Shown here piece after piece: positions 26,067-35,225 of a stretch of 64,000 bases of DNA (position 1 is its first letter; each line of letters begins with the position of its first letter). A program made the translations under genes and the position numbers. Origin of the DNA: Caballeronia sp. TF1N1 (GTDB lineage Bacteria > Pseudomonadota > Gammaproteobacteria > Burkholderiales > Burkholderiaceae); NCBI RefSeq assembly GCF_022878925.1, contig NZ_CP084626.1, forward strand, positions 1,550,001-1,614,000. The letters run 5' to 3'. The notes beneath the pieces are model-generated. The model saw only the letters and a program-made list of their open reading frames with translations, had not been told where the DNA came from and did no database searches.

Positions 26067-27638
26067 TTACTTGCTCAATGAGTCGAGTTCGGCTGCGGGC
26101 GCGCGCTTTCCGTCGAAGAGTCCGGCCATGAACAGGCCGACTTCCTCCGCGTTGGTTTCGCGCGTCTTGCGCACCGGCGACAGTTTGCCGCGCGCGATCA
26201 CGGCGAGCCGGTCGCAGATGTCGAACAGTTCTTCCAGTTCCTCGGAGATCACCAGAATGGCGACGCCGCGCGCCGCGAGATCGAGCAACTGCTGGCGGAT
26301 GAAGCCCGCCGCGCCGACATCGACGCCCCAGGTCGGCTGGGCGACGACGAGCACCTTCGGCTCCTGAAGAATCTCGCGGCCGACGATGAACTTCTGCAAA
26401 TTGCCGCCCGACAGACTTTGCGCGAACGCGCCGCTGCCGCCGCAACGCACGTCGAAGGCCTTGATGCAGCGATCGGCAAAGCTCTTGACCGCGCGCGAGT
26501 TGACCCAGCCGCCGCGCACCATGCTCTGCCGATGCGCGGTGAGCAAGCCATTCTCGGCAAGCGACATGGCCGGAACCGCGCCGCGCCCGAGCCGCTCTTC
26601 CGGCACGAACGCAAAGCCCAGACGCCGCCGCGCGCCCGCGGACAGCCGCGCGGCTGGTGTGCCGCAGATCGTCACGGCGTCCGTTGCGACATGGGAATCG
26701 CGAATCTCGCCCGAGAGCGACGCGAGCAATTCCGCCTGACCGTTCCCCGACACGCCCGCGATCCCGAAAATCTCGCCCGCCTGCACGGCAAAGGAGACGT
26801 TTTCGAGCGACGTGCCGAACGGATCGGGACTCGCCACCGAAAGGTTCTTCACCGCGAGCCGGACATCGCCCGGCGTGTGTTGGCGACGCTGATAATCCGG
26901 CAGCGAATGGCCGACCATCAATTGCGCGAGCGAGGCATCCGTTTCGTTGCGCGGATCGACATTGCCGGTCACGCGGCCGCCGCGCATCACGGTGGCGTTC
27001 TCGCAGAGCGCGCGGATTTCGTCGAGCTTGTGACTGATGTAGAGAATGCTGCACCCTTCCGCCGCGAGTCGTCGCAACACGGTGAAGAGCTTCTTGACCG
27101 CTTGCGGCGTCAGCACCGAAGTCGGCTCGTCCATGATGAGCAAGCGCGGGTTCTGCAGAAGACAGCGCACGATCTCCACGCGCTGACGTTCGCCGACGGT
27201 GAGACTGTGAACGTGACGTTGCGGATCGACATCGAGCCCGTAGTCCGCCGACACATCGCGAATACGCTTGGACAGCGCTTTCATGTCGAACTTGTCGTCG
27301 AGCGCGAGCGCGATGTTCTCGCCAACGGTCAGCGTCTCGAACAGCGAGAAGTGCTGGAACACCATGCCGATGCCGAGCTTGCGCGCCGCCGCCGGACTGC
27401 CGATTTCGACGACTTCGCCCTGCCAGCGAATCTCGCCTTCATCCGGACGCACCGCGCCATAGATGATTTTCATCAGCGTGGACTTGCCCGCGCCGTTCTC
27501 GCCGAGCACCGCGTGAATCTCGCCTGGCTTCACGATGAGGTTCACGCCGTCGTTGGCCTTGACGGACGGGTACTGCTTGCTGATGCCGGATAGCGCCAGG
27601 CGCGGTGGCGTATCCGTAGGGGTAATGGCGTTGCCCAT
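26067..27638 (-). CDS. ABC transporter ATP-binding protein with two NBDs (BMP/nucleoside type)
   Basis: 523 aa from the ATG at 27638. The first NBD has Walker A GENGAGKST, Q-loop FQHFSLFETLT, signature LTVGERQRVE and Walker B LLIMDEPTSVLTP. The second NBD has a degenerate Walker A (GVSGNGQAE, no Lys-Ser/Thr pair), signature LSGGNLQKF and a modified Walker B (VLVVAQPTWGVDVG, Gln in place of the usual Asp-Glu). One consensus and one degenerate site is normal for sugar/nucleoside importers with fused NBDs. It is the first gene of the importer operon and is divergent from the LysR gene. Confidence 0.93.
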   Translation of the reverse strand: MGNAITPTDTPPRLALSGISKQYPSVKANDGVNLIVKPGEIHAVLGENGAGKSTLMKIIYGAVRPDEGEIRWQGEVVEIGSPAAARKLGIGMVFQHFSLFETLTVGENIALALDDKFDMKALSKRIRDVSADYGLDVDPQRHVHSLTVGERQRVEIVRCLLQNPRLLIMDEPTSVLTPQAVKKLFTVLRRLAAEGCSILYISHKLDEIRALCENATVMRGGRVTGNVDPRNETDASLAQLMVGHSLPDYQRRQHTPGDVRLAVKNLSVASPDPFGTSLENVSFAVQAGEIFGIAGVSGNGQAELLASLSGEIRDSHVATDAVTICGTPAARLSAGARRRLGFAFVPEERLGRGAVPAMSLAENGLLTAHRQSMVRGGWVNSRAVKSFADRCIKAFDVRCGGSGAFAQSLSGGNLQKFIVGREILQEPKVLVVAQPTWGVDVGAAGFIRQQLLDLAARGVAILVISEELEELFDICDRLAVIARGKLSPVRKTRETNAEEVGLFMAGLFDGKRAPAAELDSLSK

Positions 27639-27847
27639 GAGTTCACGGAATGCGCCCGGCCACCGGCAGGCCGAGCTGGAAGAAAAGGACCGCAGACGGG
27701 TCTTGTGACACAAAGGTGTCGCATCAAACCATACCGCGGGCAGAATTTACAGAATTCGCGACACGAAGTCGATCTCTCAAAATTCGATGCAATGCGCCGC
27801 TCTCCCAGTCTTTGCGGGTAAGCCACACCTTGACGTAATCTCTCCGT

Positions 27848-27865
27848 CATATTAAAAATGATATG
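27848..27865. promoter_or_regulatory. Candidate LysR operator
   Basis: An AT-rich dyad CATATTA-AAAA-TGATATG with one mismatch lies 54 bp before the LysR start, in the 280-bp region divergent to the importer operon. Position and shape (partial dyad in AT-rich DNA) fit a LysR autoregulatory site. Confidence 0.4.
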
Positions 27866-27918
27866 CAACACCCTACGAACGATCAGCCAGAACATATACT
27901 GGCTATAGCGGAGATAAC

Positions 27919-28851
27919 ATGAGTCAGCAGCGCGAGGCGATCGATACATACTTATTGCGCGTCTTGCACACTTTGCTGATGGAACGCAGCGTCACCCGTG
28001 CGGCCGTCAAGCTCAATCAGTCGCAACCTGCCATCAGCGCGGCGCTCCGGCGTCTGCGCGACATCACCGGAGATCCGCTGCTCGTGCGCGGCAAGTCCGG
28101 GATGGTGCCCACCGAATACGGTCTACGCTTGCTCGAACCCACGCAGAATGCCTTGCGCGAGATCGAGCGAATCAAGGTGCAGCAGCATAATTTCGACCCT
28201 TCCACGTCGGTGCGGTGTTATCGCATCGGCTGTCCCGACTATCTGAACGTTCTGTTCGTGCCGACGGTTGTCGAGCGCTTTCGGCAGGCCGCGCCCAATG
28301 CAACGCTCGAATTCCATTCGCTCGGACCCGCGTTCGATTACGAACTCGCGCTGGAAGATGGCAAGCTCGATATCGTCGTCGGCAACTGGCCCGAACCGCC
28401 GGAGCAATTGCATCTGTCGAATCTGTTCGTCGACAAGATCGTGTGTCTCGTCAGCAATCAACATCCGTTCGCCAAGCGCGGCGGTCTCACGCTCGATCAA
28501 TATCTCAACGCGCCGCATCTTGCGCCCACGCCTTATTCGGTCGGGCAGCGCGGGGCGATCGACGTGCATCTGGCGCGCGAGCGGCTCAAGCGTCATGTCG
28601 TGGTCACGCTGCCTTACTTCAATCTCGCGCCTTACGTGCTGATCAAGTCGGATCTCGTCTTCACGACTACCCGCCTCTTCGCCGATCATTACGCGAGGTT
28701 CCTGCCGCTTGCCGTCGTGCCGGCGCCGCTCGACTTTCCGCCCATGCAGTACTACCAGTTGTGGCACGAGCGCTGTCATTACTCCGATGAGGTTCGGTGG
28801 CTACGCGGTCTCGTCGCGGAAGCAACGCGCTCGCTTATCGATCAGCCTTGA
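27919..28851 (+). CDS. LysR-family transcriptional regulator
   Basis: 310 aa. The N-terminal winged helix-turn-helix is clear (LLMERSVTRAAVKLNQSQPAISAALRRLRDITGDPLLVR, given here as one region, residues 19-57), followed by a two-lobed effector domain with CPDYLNVLFVPTVVERFRQ and DGKLDIVVGNW. A CGGAGATAAC site precedes the ATG. Its place between the purine importer and the deaminase suggests it responds to a purine or catabolite. The effector is not deducible. Confidence 0.93.
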   Translation: MSQQREAIDTYLLRVLHTLLMERSVTRAAVKLNQSQPAISAALRRLRDITGDPLLVRGKSGMVPTEYGLRLLEPTQNALREIERIKVQQHNFDPSTSVRCYRIGCPDYLNVLFVPTVVERFRQAAPNATLEFHSLGPAFDYELALEDGKLDIVVGNWPEPPEQLHLSNLFVDKIVCLVSNQHPFAKRGGLTLDQYLNAPHLAPTPYSVGQRGAIDVHLARERLKRHVVVTLPYFNLAPYVLIKSDLVFTTTRLFADHYARFLPLAVVPAPLDFPPMQYYQLWHERCHYSDEVRWLRGLVAEATRSLIDQP

Positions 28852-28875
28852 AAACGGTTCTTGCGGCGTTCTTGC

Positions 28876-28910
28876 GGCTCGGAAGGCGCCATCCCGGCGC
28901 GTTCCGAACC
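28876..28910. terminator. Imperfect hairpin between convergent genes
   Basis: GGCTCGGAAGGCGC and GCGCGTTCCGAACC can pair with two mismatches between the stops of the LysR gene and the deaminase gene. No T-run follows, so termination is uncertain. Confidence 0.35.
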
Positions 28911-28931
28911 GCCTTCCCGCGTCTCTAACGC

Positions 28932-30299
28932 CTATCCGTGGCTCGCCAGTTCACCCGCGAGCCGGTTATGCCGCTCTACCACGGCGCCCAGATCCAGCGT
29001 CGTCAGGCGCCCTTCCTTCACTACGATTTTCCCGTCGATCACGCTCGTCGATACCTGCGACGGCGCGCAGAACACGAGCGCCGCCACCGGATCGTGCAGC
29101 GCGCCCGCGAACGCCGGCTGCGACAGGTCGAACGATACGAAATCGGCCGCCATGCCCGGCGCCAGCGCGCCGATGTCGTCGCGATTGAGCACCTTCGCGC
29201 CGCCGAGCGTGGCGATTTCCAGCGCTTCGCGCGCGGTCATCGCGTCAGGGCCGAAGCCGACGCGTTGCAGCAGCAACGCCTGCCGCACTTCGCCGACCAT
29301 CTGCGCGCCATCGTTCGATGCCGAGCCATCCACGCCCAAACCCACGGGCACGCCCGCGTCACGCATCGCGCGAATCGGCGCAATGCCCGACGCGAGACGC
29401 ATGTTCGAGCACGGACAGTGCGCGACGCCCGTTCCCGTGCGCGCAAAGAGCTCGATGCCCGGCTTGTCGAGCTGAACGCAGTGCGCATGCCATACGTCGT
29501 GACCGACCCAGCCCAGGTCTTCCGCGTATTCGGCGGGCGTCATGCCGAACTTCTCGCGGCTGTACGCCACGTCGTTCACGTTCTCCGCGAGATGCGTGTG
29601 CAACGACACGCCGTATTCGCGCGCGAGCAGCGCCGAATCGCGCATCAACTCGCGGCTCACCGAAAACGGCGAGCAAGGCGCTACGACCACCCGCAGCATC
29701 GCGTAGCGGCCTTCATCGTGATACGTCTCGATCAGGCGCTGCGAGTCCTTCAGAATGGCATCTTCCTTTTCGACGACCGAATCCGGCGGCAAACCGCCGT
29801 CTTTCTGACCGACGCTCATGCTGCCGCGCGCCGCATGAAAACGCATGCCGATTTCGCGCGCCGCCTCGATGCTGTCGTCGAGCCGGCTGCCATTCGGATA
29901 GATATACAGATGATCGCTCGATGTGGTGCAACCCGAGAGCATGAGTTCGGCCATCGCGGTCTGCGTCGACACGCCGATCATCTCGGGCGTGAGATGCGCC
30001 CAGATCTTGTACAGATTCGTGAGCCAGCCGAACAGCTCGGCGTTCTGCGCGGCGGGAATGGCGCGCGTCAGGCTCTGATACATGTGGTGATGCGTATTGA
30101 CGAGGCCGGGAATCACGAGATGACCGCGCATGTCGAGCACGTCGTCGGCGGTTTGCGGCAATTCGCTCGTCGGGCCAACCGCGACGATGCGATTGCCTTC
30201 GATATACAAACCGCCATCGGCGATCTCGCGGCGCGTCTCGTCCATCGTGACGAGCATTCGCGCGTTCTTCACCAGCAGACTGCGGGTTTTCGCTTGCAT
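28932..30299 (-). CDS. Guanine/8-oxoguanine deaminase-type amidohydrolase
   Basis: 455 aa metallo-amidohydrolase. The metal ligands can be placed: His70-His72 (NTHHHMYQS), His234-His236 region with Glu239 (HTHLAE), His271/His273 (WHAHCV) and Asp324 (GVDGSASND). The HHHMYQ and CPCSNMRLASGIAPI elements fit the subgroup to which the Pseudomonas 8-oxoguanine deaminase belongs, as I recall it. The product would be urate from 8-oxoguanine, or xanthine if guanine is the substrate. The genes that follow degrade urate, favouring the former. GGAGG precedes the ATG. Confidence 0.85.
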   Translation of the reverse strand: MQAKTRSLLVKNARMLVTMDETRREIADGGLYIEGNRIVAVGPTSELPQTADDVLDMRGHLVIPGLVNTHHHMYQSLTRAIPAAQNAELFGWLTNLYKIWAHLTPEMIGVSTQTAMAELMLSGCTTSSDHLYIYPNGSRLDDSIEAAREIGMRFHAARGSMSVGQKDGGLPPDSVVEKEDAILKDSQRLIETYHDEGRYAMLRVVVAPCSPFSVSRELMRDSALLAREYGVSLHTHLAENVNDVAYSREKFGMTPAEYAEDLGWVGHDVWHAHCVQLDKPGIELFARTGTGVAHCPCSNMRLASGIAPIRAMRDAGVPVGLGVDGSASNDGAQMVGEVRQALLLQRVGFGPDAMTAREALEIATLGGAKVLNRDDIGALAPGMAADFVSFDLSQPAFAGALHDPVAALVFCAPSQVSTSVIDGKIVVKEGRLTTLDLGAVVERHNRLAGELASHG

Positions 30300-30703
30300 C
30301 TGTTTGCCTCCGAAGTTGGAATCGAAAAAGTAACTGGACCGTGTGTAAAGCCCCGGTTACCCAGCTTCGACGCCGTCTTCGGGACGCGGCATGATAAGCG
30401 CGCATCGCCACTTTCCGCAGCCAAAAATATCGCGGCAATGGCACAGCCGGCATAGTCGTCTTCAGGCCCGCAATATATTCGCGAATTTTGGCGCGGTTAG
30501 CATCGCCCGATAGCCGTGTGGAAGCGCGGCGCGGGCGTCTCGTGAAGAAGAACCAAGCTTACGCGCCGCTGTCATGCGCCGGGCATTATCTTTCCTATCG
30601 GGGCCGCACAGCGCGTCTCAAATTTCTACAATGCTGATCACGGCGCGCATCTGAAACGCCGACGGGTATGTAGCCACTGACGTGGAGCCTCGATCCGCCG
30701 CCG
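30300..30703. other. Divergent regulatory region upstream of uraH
   Basis: About 400 bp without a gene between the deaminase (minus) and uraH (plus). A CTACAAT hexamer near 30626-30632 could be a -10 element for uraH. The segment 30640-30700 can fold into short GC stems (for example CGGCG/CGCCG). Confidence 0.4.
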
Positions 30704-30738
30704 CCGCACCTCGGACTGGGTCCACGGTGCGGGTTTTT
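30704..30738 (+). terminator. Terminator-like hairpin in the uraH leader
   Basis: CCGCACC (30704-30710) pairs with GGTGCGG (30726-30732) and is followed by GTTTTT. It ends only 48 bp before the uraH start, and no gene upstream on the plus strand needs it. It may therefore be a leader attenuator. Confidence 0.55.
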
Positions 30739-30785
30739 CGGATCGATGCGCGAGCCGGTCATCGCACAACTCAAGGAACATGCGA

Positions 30786-31139
30786 ATGGGCAAGCTCACT
30801 ACCCACGTCCTCGACACCGCGCACGGACGTCCCGGCGCGAACATCAAAGTCGAGCTCTTCGCGCTCACGAACGACACGCGGCGCGCCATCAAAACCACCC
30901 TCACCAACGACGACGGCCGCTGCGACGCCCCGCTGCTCGAAGGCGCCGAACTCGTCACGGGCGAATACGAACTCGTCTTTCATGCAGGCGATTACTTCGC
31001 CGCGTTCGGCGTCACGGTGCCCGAACCGCGCTTCGTCGATCGCGTGGTGCTGCGCTTCGGTATCGCGGATGCAGACTCGCACTATCACGTGCCGCTGCTC
31101 GTCTCGCCGTGGGCCTACAGCACGTATCGCGGCAGCTGA
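30786..31139 (+). CDS. uraH: 5-hydroxyisourate hydrolase
   Basis: 117 aa, transthyretin-like. Both family signatures are present: the N-terminal KLTTHVLDTAHGRPGANIKV and the C-terminal YHVPLLVSPWAYSTYRGS ending in the YRGS tetrapeptide. It converts 5-hydroxyisourate to OHCU, the second step of urate breakdown. ATGCGAATG offers two starts; the second (30786) has better spacing to AAGGA. puuD follows 119 bp downstream on the same strand. Confidence 0.95.
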   Translation: MGKLTTHVLDTAHGRPGANIKVELFALTNDTRRAIKTTLTNDDGRCDAPLLEGAELVTGEYELVFHAGDYFAAFGVTVPEPRFVDRVVLRFGIADADSHYHVPLLVSPWAYSTYRGS

Positions 31140-31258
31140 GCGTGAAGCCGAGCCCCAAGCAAGCGTTCAACAGAACACAACGGAACACACCAGCACATCG
31201 CGTTCGTCCCCAGACACGCTGACGATGTGCGCATAACGATTCGGTAGTGGAGGAGTAA

Positions 31259-32452
31259 ATGGAAGGCTTTGTCACCGACTGGCTCAATCTGGCGTTGCGT
31301 TGTCTGCACGTCATCGTCGCGATCGCGTGGATCGGCGAGTCGTTTTACTTCGTGGCGCTCGACAACAGTCTCAAACCGCCGCAAGACCCCAACGCCCGCC
31401 GACGCGGCGTGTTCGGCGACTTCTGGCACGTGCACGGCGGCGGTTTCTACCACATGCAGAAGTACTCGGTCGCGCCGCAAGACATGCCGGAGAATCTGCA
31501 TTGGTCGTTCTGGCCGTCCTACACCACGTGGATGTCCGGCTTCGGCTTGTTCTTCGTCTTGTACCTGCTTTCGCCGAGCACGTATCTCATCGACAAGAAC
31601 GTGCTCGACATGGGACCGGTCGTGGCAGTCTCGGCCGCGCTCGGTTTCTTGATGGCCGGTTGGATCGTCTATGACACGCTGTGCCGCGTCTTCGGCAACA
31701 ACGATCGGCTGCTCGGTATCTGCGTCGGCATCTATGTGCTGGTTGCCGCGTTCGTCGCGTGTCACGTGTTCGCGGGGCGCGCCGCGTATCTGATCACGGG
31801 TGCGATGCTCGCGACGATCATGTCGGCGAACGTGTTCTTCGTCATCATTCCGGGCCAGCGCAAGATGGTCGCCGCGATGCTCAAGGGCGAAACGCCCAAC
31901 GCCATTTACGGCAAGCGCGGCAAGCAGCGCTCGGTGCACAACACGTATTTCACGTTGCCCGTGGTGTTCGCGATGCTGTCGAATCACTACGCGATGACCT
32001 ACACGCACAAGTTCAACTGGGTTCTGCTCGTGCTCATCATGCTGGCGGGCGCGTTGATCCGTCAGTTCTTCGTGATGCGTCACCGTGGTCAGGTGCTCTG
32101 GTACATGCCGGTCGCGGGTCTCGTGCTGGTGCTCGGCGCGTTCGCGTGGACCATGCCTTCGCCGACGATTCCCGTGGCGCAAGCCGCAGGCGCACCGACG
32201 CTCAAGGTCGCCGATATCCAGCCGATCATCCAGCAGCGTTGCGCGACGTGCCACTCCGCGCATCCAACCATGATGGGCAGCGCGCCCGCCGGCGTCCTGC
32301 TCGATACATCGGCGGAGATCAAGCAGAACGCGCAGCGCGTGCATCAGCAGGCGGTCACGCTAAAGGCGATGCCGCTTGGCAACGTCACGCAGATGACGGA
32401 CGCGGAACGGCAGAAGATCGCTGCGTGGTTCGACGGAGGCGCGGTGCAGTAA
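31259..32452 (+). CDS. puuD: Membrane urate hydroxylase PuuD with C-terminal cytochrome c domain
   Basis: 397 aa with eight or so transmembrane helices (residues 10-300) and conserved His/Trp-rich loops (WIGESFYFVALD, FWHVHGGGFYHMQKY). The C-terminal domain after about 315 is cytochrome c-like: heme motif CATCH at 328-332, with MTDAERQKIAAWFDGG helix. PuuD oxidises urate to 5-hydroxyisourate and passes electrons to the respiratory chain rather than to O2 as cytosolic uricase does. GGAGGAG precedes the ATG. It is the only urate-oxidising enzyme in the window. Confidence 0.95.
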   Translation: MEGFVTDWLNLALRCLHVIVAIAWIGESFYFVALDNSLKPPQDPNARRRGVFGDFWHVHGGGFYHMQKYSVAPQDMPENLHWSFWPSYTTWMSGFGLFFVLYLLSPSTYLIDKNVLDMGPVVAVSAALGFLMAGWIVYDTLCRVFGNNDRLLGICVGIYVLVAAFVACHVFAGRAAYLITGAMLATIMSANVFFVIIPGQRKMVAAMLKGETPNAIYGKRGKQRSVHNTYFTLPVVFAMLSNHYAMTYTHKFNWVLLVLIMLAGALIRQFFVMRHRGQVLWYMPVAGLVLVLGAFAWTMPSPTIPVAQAAGAPTLKVADIQPIIQQRCATCHSAHPTMMGSAPAGVLLDTSAEIKQNAQRVHQQAVTLKAMPLGNVTQMTDAERQKIAAWFDGGAVQ

Positions 32453-32480
32453 CGCTATCGCCCCGCTCTTCGTTGTCGAG

Positions 32481-32520
32481 AAATAGCCCGATCGATTCGC
32501 TTCGATTGGGCTATTTGTTT
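32481..32520 (+). terminator. Terminator after puuD
   Basis: AAATAGCCCGATCG pairs with CGATTGGGCTATTT (one G:T) around a short loop, followed by GTTTT. Confidence 0.85.
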
Positions 32521-32735
32521 TGATGACGACTTGCCGCGGGCGCTTAAACATATCCACTCCCCTCGCGCGACCCAAGAGATGCCTTTCGTCGAAAGAGTTT
32601 TTCTAACTCGGACCGGCATTTAATCTGCTTTGCCATAGCTTCGGCGCGTGGTTAATCTTGCGTCTGTTTTCGCGGTCGCGATCGTGCCGCAATCGTCTTT
32701 GGTCCGCGTCCACCACCACTTTGAAGGTTCGCTAA

Positions 32736-33497
32736 ATGGCTGACATCACCCAGGCGCCTGTGATTTTGATTACGGGTGGAAGCCGTGGCGTAGGCGCGGC
32801 GACTGCGCGTCTCGCTGCCGCGCAAGGCTACGACGTGGCGATCAGCTTCGTGTCGAACGAATCCGCCGCGCTCGCGGTCGCGGCCGATGTCGAAGCGCTT
32901 GGCCGCGGAGCGTTGGCCGTGCGCGCCGATAGCGCGGACCCCGAGCAGGTCGCTCGGCTCTTTGCGGCGATCGACCGCGAGTTCGGCCGCATCGATGTGC
33001 TGGTCAACAACGCCGCAATGCTCGCGCGCCAGTCGCGCCTGGAAGATCTGGACTTCGAGCGGATGCAGCGCATCTTCGCGGTCAACTCCATCGGCCCTAT
33101 TCTCTGCGCGCAGCAGGCGGTGAAGCGCATGTCCTACCGGCACAATGGACGCGGCGGCGTGGTGATCAACATCTCGTCGGCTTCGGCCCGGCTCGGCAGC
33201 CCGAATGAGTACGTCGACTATGCGGCGTCGAAGGGCGCCATCGAAACCTTCACGACCGGTTTTGCCAAGGAAGTCGCGCGCGATGGCATACGCGTCAACT
33301 GCATTCGCCCTGGGCACATTTACACGGACATGCATGCCAGCGGTGGCGAACCAGGACGAGTGGACCGCGTGAAAGACTCGATTCCGATGGGACGCGGCGG
33401 TCAGCCCGATGAGGTCGCGCGGGCGATTCTATGGCTGGCAAGCGCCGAGGCTTCGTTCATCACCGGCACGTTTCTCGATGTCACCGGCGGCAAGTGA
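32736..33497 (+). CDS. SDR-family oxidoreductase
   Basis: 253 aa classical short-chain dehydrogenase. TGGSRGVG (residues 14-21) binds NAD(P), followed by NNAAML, the catalytic Ser-Tyr-Lys (NISSASARLGSPNEYVDYAASKGA), and the C-terminal SFITGTFLDVTGGK. An arginine/serine context after beta-2 (SFVSNESAALAV) is not decisive between NAD and NADP. The substrate is unknown. It sits between puuD and the threonine aldolase gene. Confidence 0.92.
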   Translation: MADITQAPVILITGGSRGVGAATARLAAAQGYDVAISFVSNESAALAVAADVEALGRGALAVRADSADPEQVARLFAAIDREFGRIDVLVNNAAMLARQSRLEDLDFERMQRIFAVNSIGPILCAQQAVKRMSYRHNGRGGVVINISSASARLGSPNEYVDYAASKGAIETFTTGFAKEVARDGIRVNCIRPGHIYTDMHASGGEPGRVDRVKDSIPMGRGGQPDEVARAILWLASAEASFITGTFLDVTGGK

Positions 33498-33587
33498 GCG
33501 GTGCTCTTCGTCGCATGCGTGTCGCTCGTCTCACGCGCACCGCGCGGCCGGCGCCTGACCCACTTGCCCCGCCGCGCGATCTCACGC

Positions 33588-34595
33588 TCAATGCGCAGCG
33601 AAGTAATCCTTCACCGCGCCGATGAACGTGTCGATGTCCTCGCGCGACACATCCCGATGCGTCACGAAGCGCGACGCATAGAGCATCTGCGTAAGGATGC
33701 CGCGTTCCTTGAGATACGCCTCCAGCGGCGCGCAATGCGCCTCCGGGATGCGTGCGAACACCATGTTCGTGGCATGCGACTGAATGCCGATGCCATCGAT
33801 CTGCTTCAACCCTTCAGCGAGACGTGCGGCGTTATCGTGATCTTCGGCGAGCGCTTCGACATGATGATCGAGCGCATAAAGACATGCCGCCGCGATCACG
33901 CCCGCCTGCCGCATGCCGCCGCCCAGCACCTTGCGCCAGCGATGCGCCACTTCGATCAACGCACGGCTTCCCACCAGCACGGAGCCGACCGGCGCGCCAA
34001 GTCCCTTCGAGCAGCAGATGGACACGGAATCGAACGGTGCCGCAAGTTCGCCCACCGGCTTGCCCGATGCCACCGCTGCATTGAAGACGCGCGCGCCATC
34101 GAGATGCGTGGCGAGTCCGCGTTCGCGCACGAGCCGGGTCGCGGCCAGCACGTATTCCGCCGGCAGCACTTTCCCGCCGATGGTGTTTTCGAGCGCAAAG
34201 AGACGCGAGCGAGCGAAGTGATCGTCGATGGGTTTGATCGCGGCGGTGATCTTTTCGAGCGGCAACGAACCATCGGGCGCGTTCTCGATAGGCTGCGGCT
34301 GAATGCTGCCGAGCACGGCCGCGCCACCGCCTTCGTACTTATACGTGTGCGCCATCTGGCCGACGATGTATTCGTCGCCGCGCGCGCAATGCGCCATCAG
34401 CGCGGCGAGGTTGCTTTGCGTGCCGCTGGGAAAGAACAGACCCGCTTCCTTGCCGGTGCGCTCGGCGAGCGTGGCCTGAAGCTTGAGGACGGTGGGATCG
34501 TCGCCCCAGACGTCGTCGCCGGTTTCGGCGGCGGCCATGGCGGCGAGCATCGGCTGGCTCGGACGGGTGACGGTGTCGCTACGTAGATCGATCAT
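33588..34595 (-). CDS. ltaE: Low-specificity L-threonine aldolase
   Basis: 335 aa fold-type I PLP enzyme. MIDLRSDTVTRPSQPMLAAM and GDDVWGDDPTV are the family opening. The PLP lysine lies in SICCSKGLGAPVGSVL. HLDGARVFNAA provides the Asp that holds the pyridine nitrogen. It splits threonine or allo-threonine to glycine and acetaldehyde. It follows allA on the same strand but is separated by a strong terminator (34664-34694), so it is an independent unit. Confidence 0.94.
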   Translation of the reverse strand: MIDLRSDTVTRPSQPMLAAMAAAETGDDVWGDDPTVLKLQATLAERTGKEAGLFFPSGTQSNLAALMAHCARGDEYIVGQMAHTYKYEGGGAAVLGSIQPQPIENAPDGSLPLEKITAAIKPIDDHFARSRLFALENTIGGKVLPAEYVLAATRLVRERGLATHLDGARVFNAAVASGKPVGELAAPFDSVSICCSKGLGAPVGSVLVGSRALIEVAHRWRKVLGGGMRQAGVIAAACLYALDHHVEALAEDHDNAARLAEGLKQIDGIGIQSHATNMVFARIPEAHCAPLEAYLKERGILTQMLYASRFVTHRDVSREDIDTFIGAVKDYFAAH

Positions 34596-34663
34596 GCGTG
34601 GTTCTCGCTTTTCGTGCGTGTCGGTGTCGGGGCGTATATCTTAGTCCCGCCGGGCGCCGCGCG

Positions 34664-34694
34664 AAAAAAAAGACCGGTCAAGGGCACCGGTCTT
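34664..34694 (-). terminator. Terminator after allA
   Basis: On the minus strand AAGACCGGT pairs with ACCGGTCTT around GCCCTTG and is followed by a run of T residues, 28 bp after the allA stop. Confidence 0.92.
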
Positions 34695-34721
34695 CTTGCT
34701 CCGACTGAACGCACGAATGCG

Positions 34722-35225
34722 TTACCGCATGGCCTCAGCGGTCAGCCAGAGCGATTCCTTCAGGTCCTGCTCGTTGAGATTGCGCCCTTCCCCGCCGCGA
34801 TCGACGACGATGAAATCGCTGACCTTGTCGAGCGCGAGCAGCGGATGATGCCAGACGCCCTTCGCATAGTTCACGCCTTGCCAGCCCTTCGTGACGAACG
34901 CGCGAATCTTCGATTCGTCCAGTTCGCCCGCCGGCGCGACCACGACGAGATACGTGCGGTCGTCGAGCGGCAGGAATGCCTGGCTGCCCAGCGGATGCCG
35001 CTCCATCATCTTCACTTCGAAAGGCAGCGTGCGCGGCTGCCCGCGAAACAGATTGACGAGCGTGTGGCCGCCTTCATCCGTCACATCGACGCGGCACAGA
35101 TCGTGAAACCGGATCGTCGTGCCGAGGTTGATCGGAATCTCTTTCGCGCCATCGAGTTCGATGACATCGCCGAAAGGCTCGAACGCAGCGCGCGTCAACG
35201 GTTCGATAGCGAGCTTCTTCATCAT
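34722..35225 (-). CDS. allA: Ureidoglycolate lyase
   Basis: 167 aa cupin-fold protein with the AllA pattern: [17 protein letters not shown], the mid-section [24 protein letters not shown] and the [14 protein letters not shown] motif near the C-terminus. It cleaves ureidoglycolate to glyoxylate and urea, the last step of the pathway. The start ATGATG overlaps the TGA of alc (ATGA), so the two are translationally coupled. Confidence 0.94.
   Translation of the reverse strand: MMKKLAIEPLTRAAFEPFGDVIELDGAKEIPINLGTTIRFHDLCRVDVTDEGGHTLVNLFRGQPRTLPFEVKMMERHPLGSQAFLPLDDRTYLVVVAPAGELDESKIRAFVTKGWQGVNYAKGVWHHPLLALDKVSDFIVVDRGGEGRNLNEQDLKESLWLTAEAMR

Noticed and set aside
26067..27638. Damaged second ATPase site as a sign of pseudogenisation
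   Set aside because: A degenerate second nucleotide-binding site is usual in fused sugar/nucleoside-type ABC ATPases, and the frame is intact.
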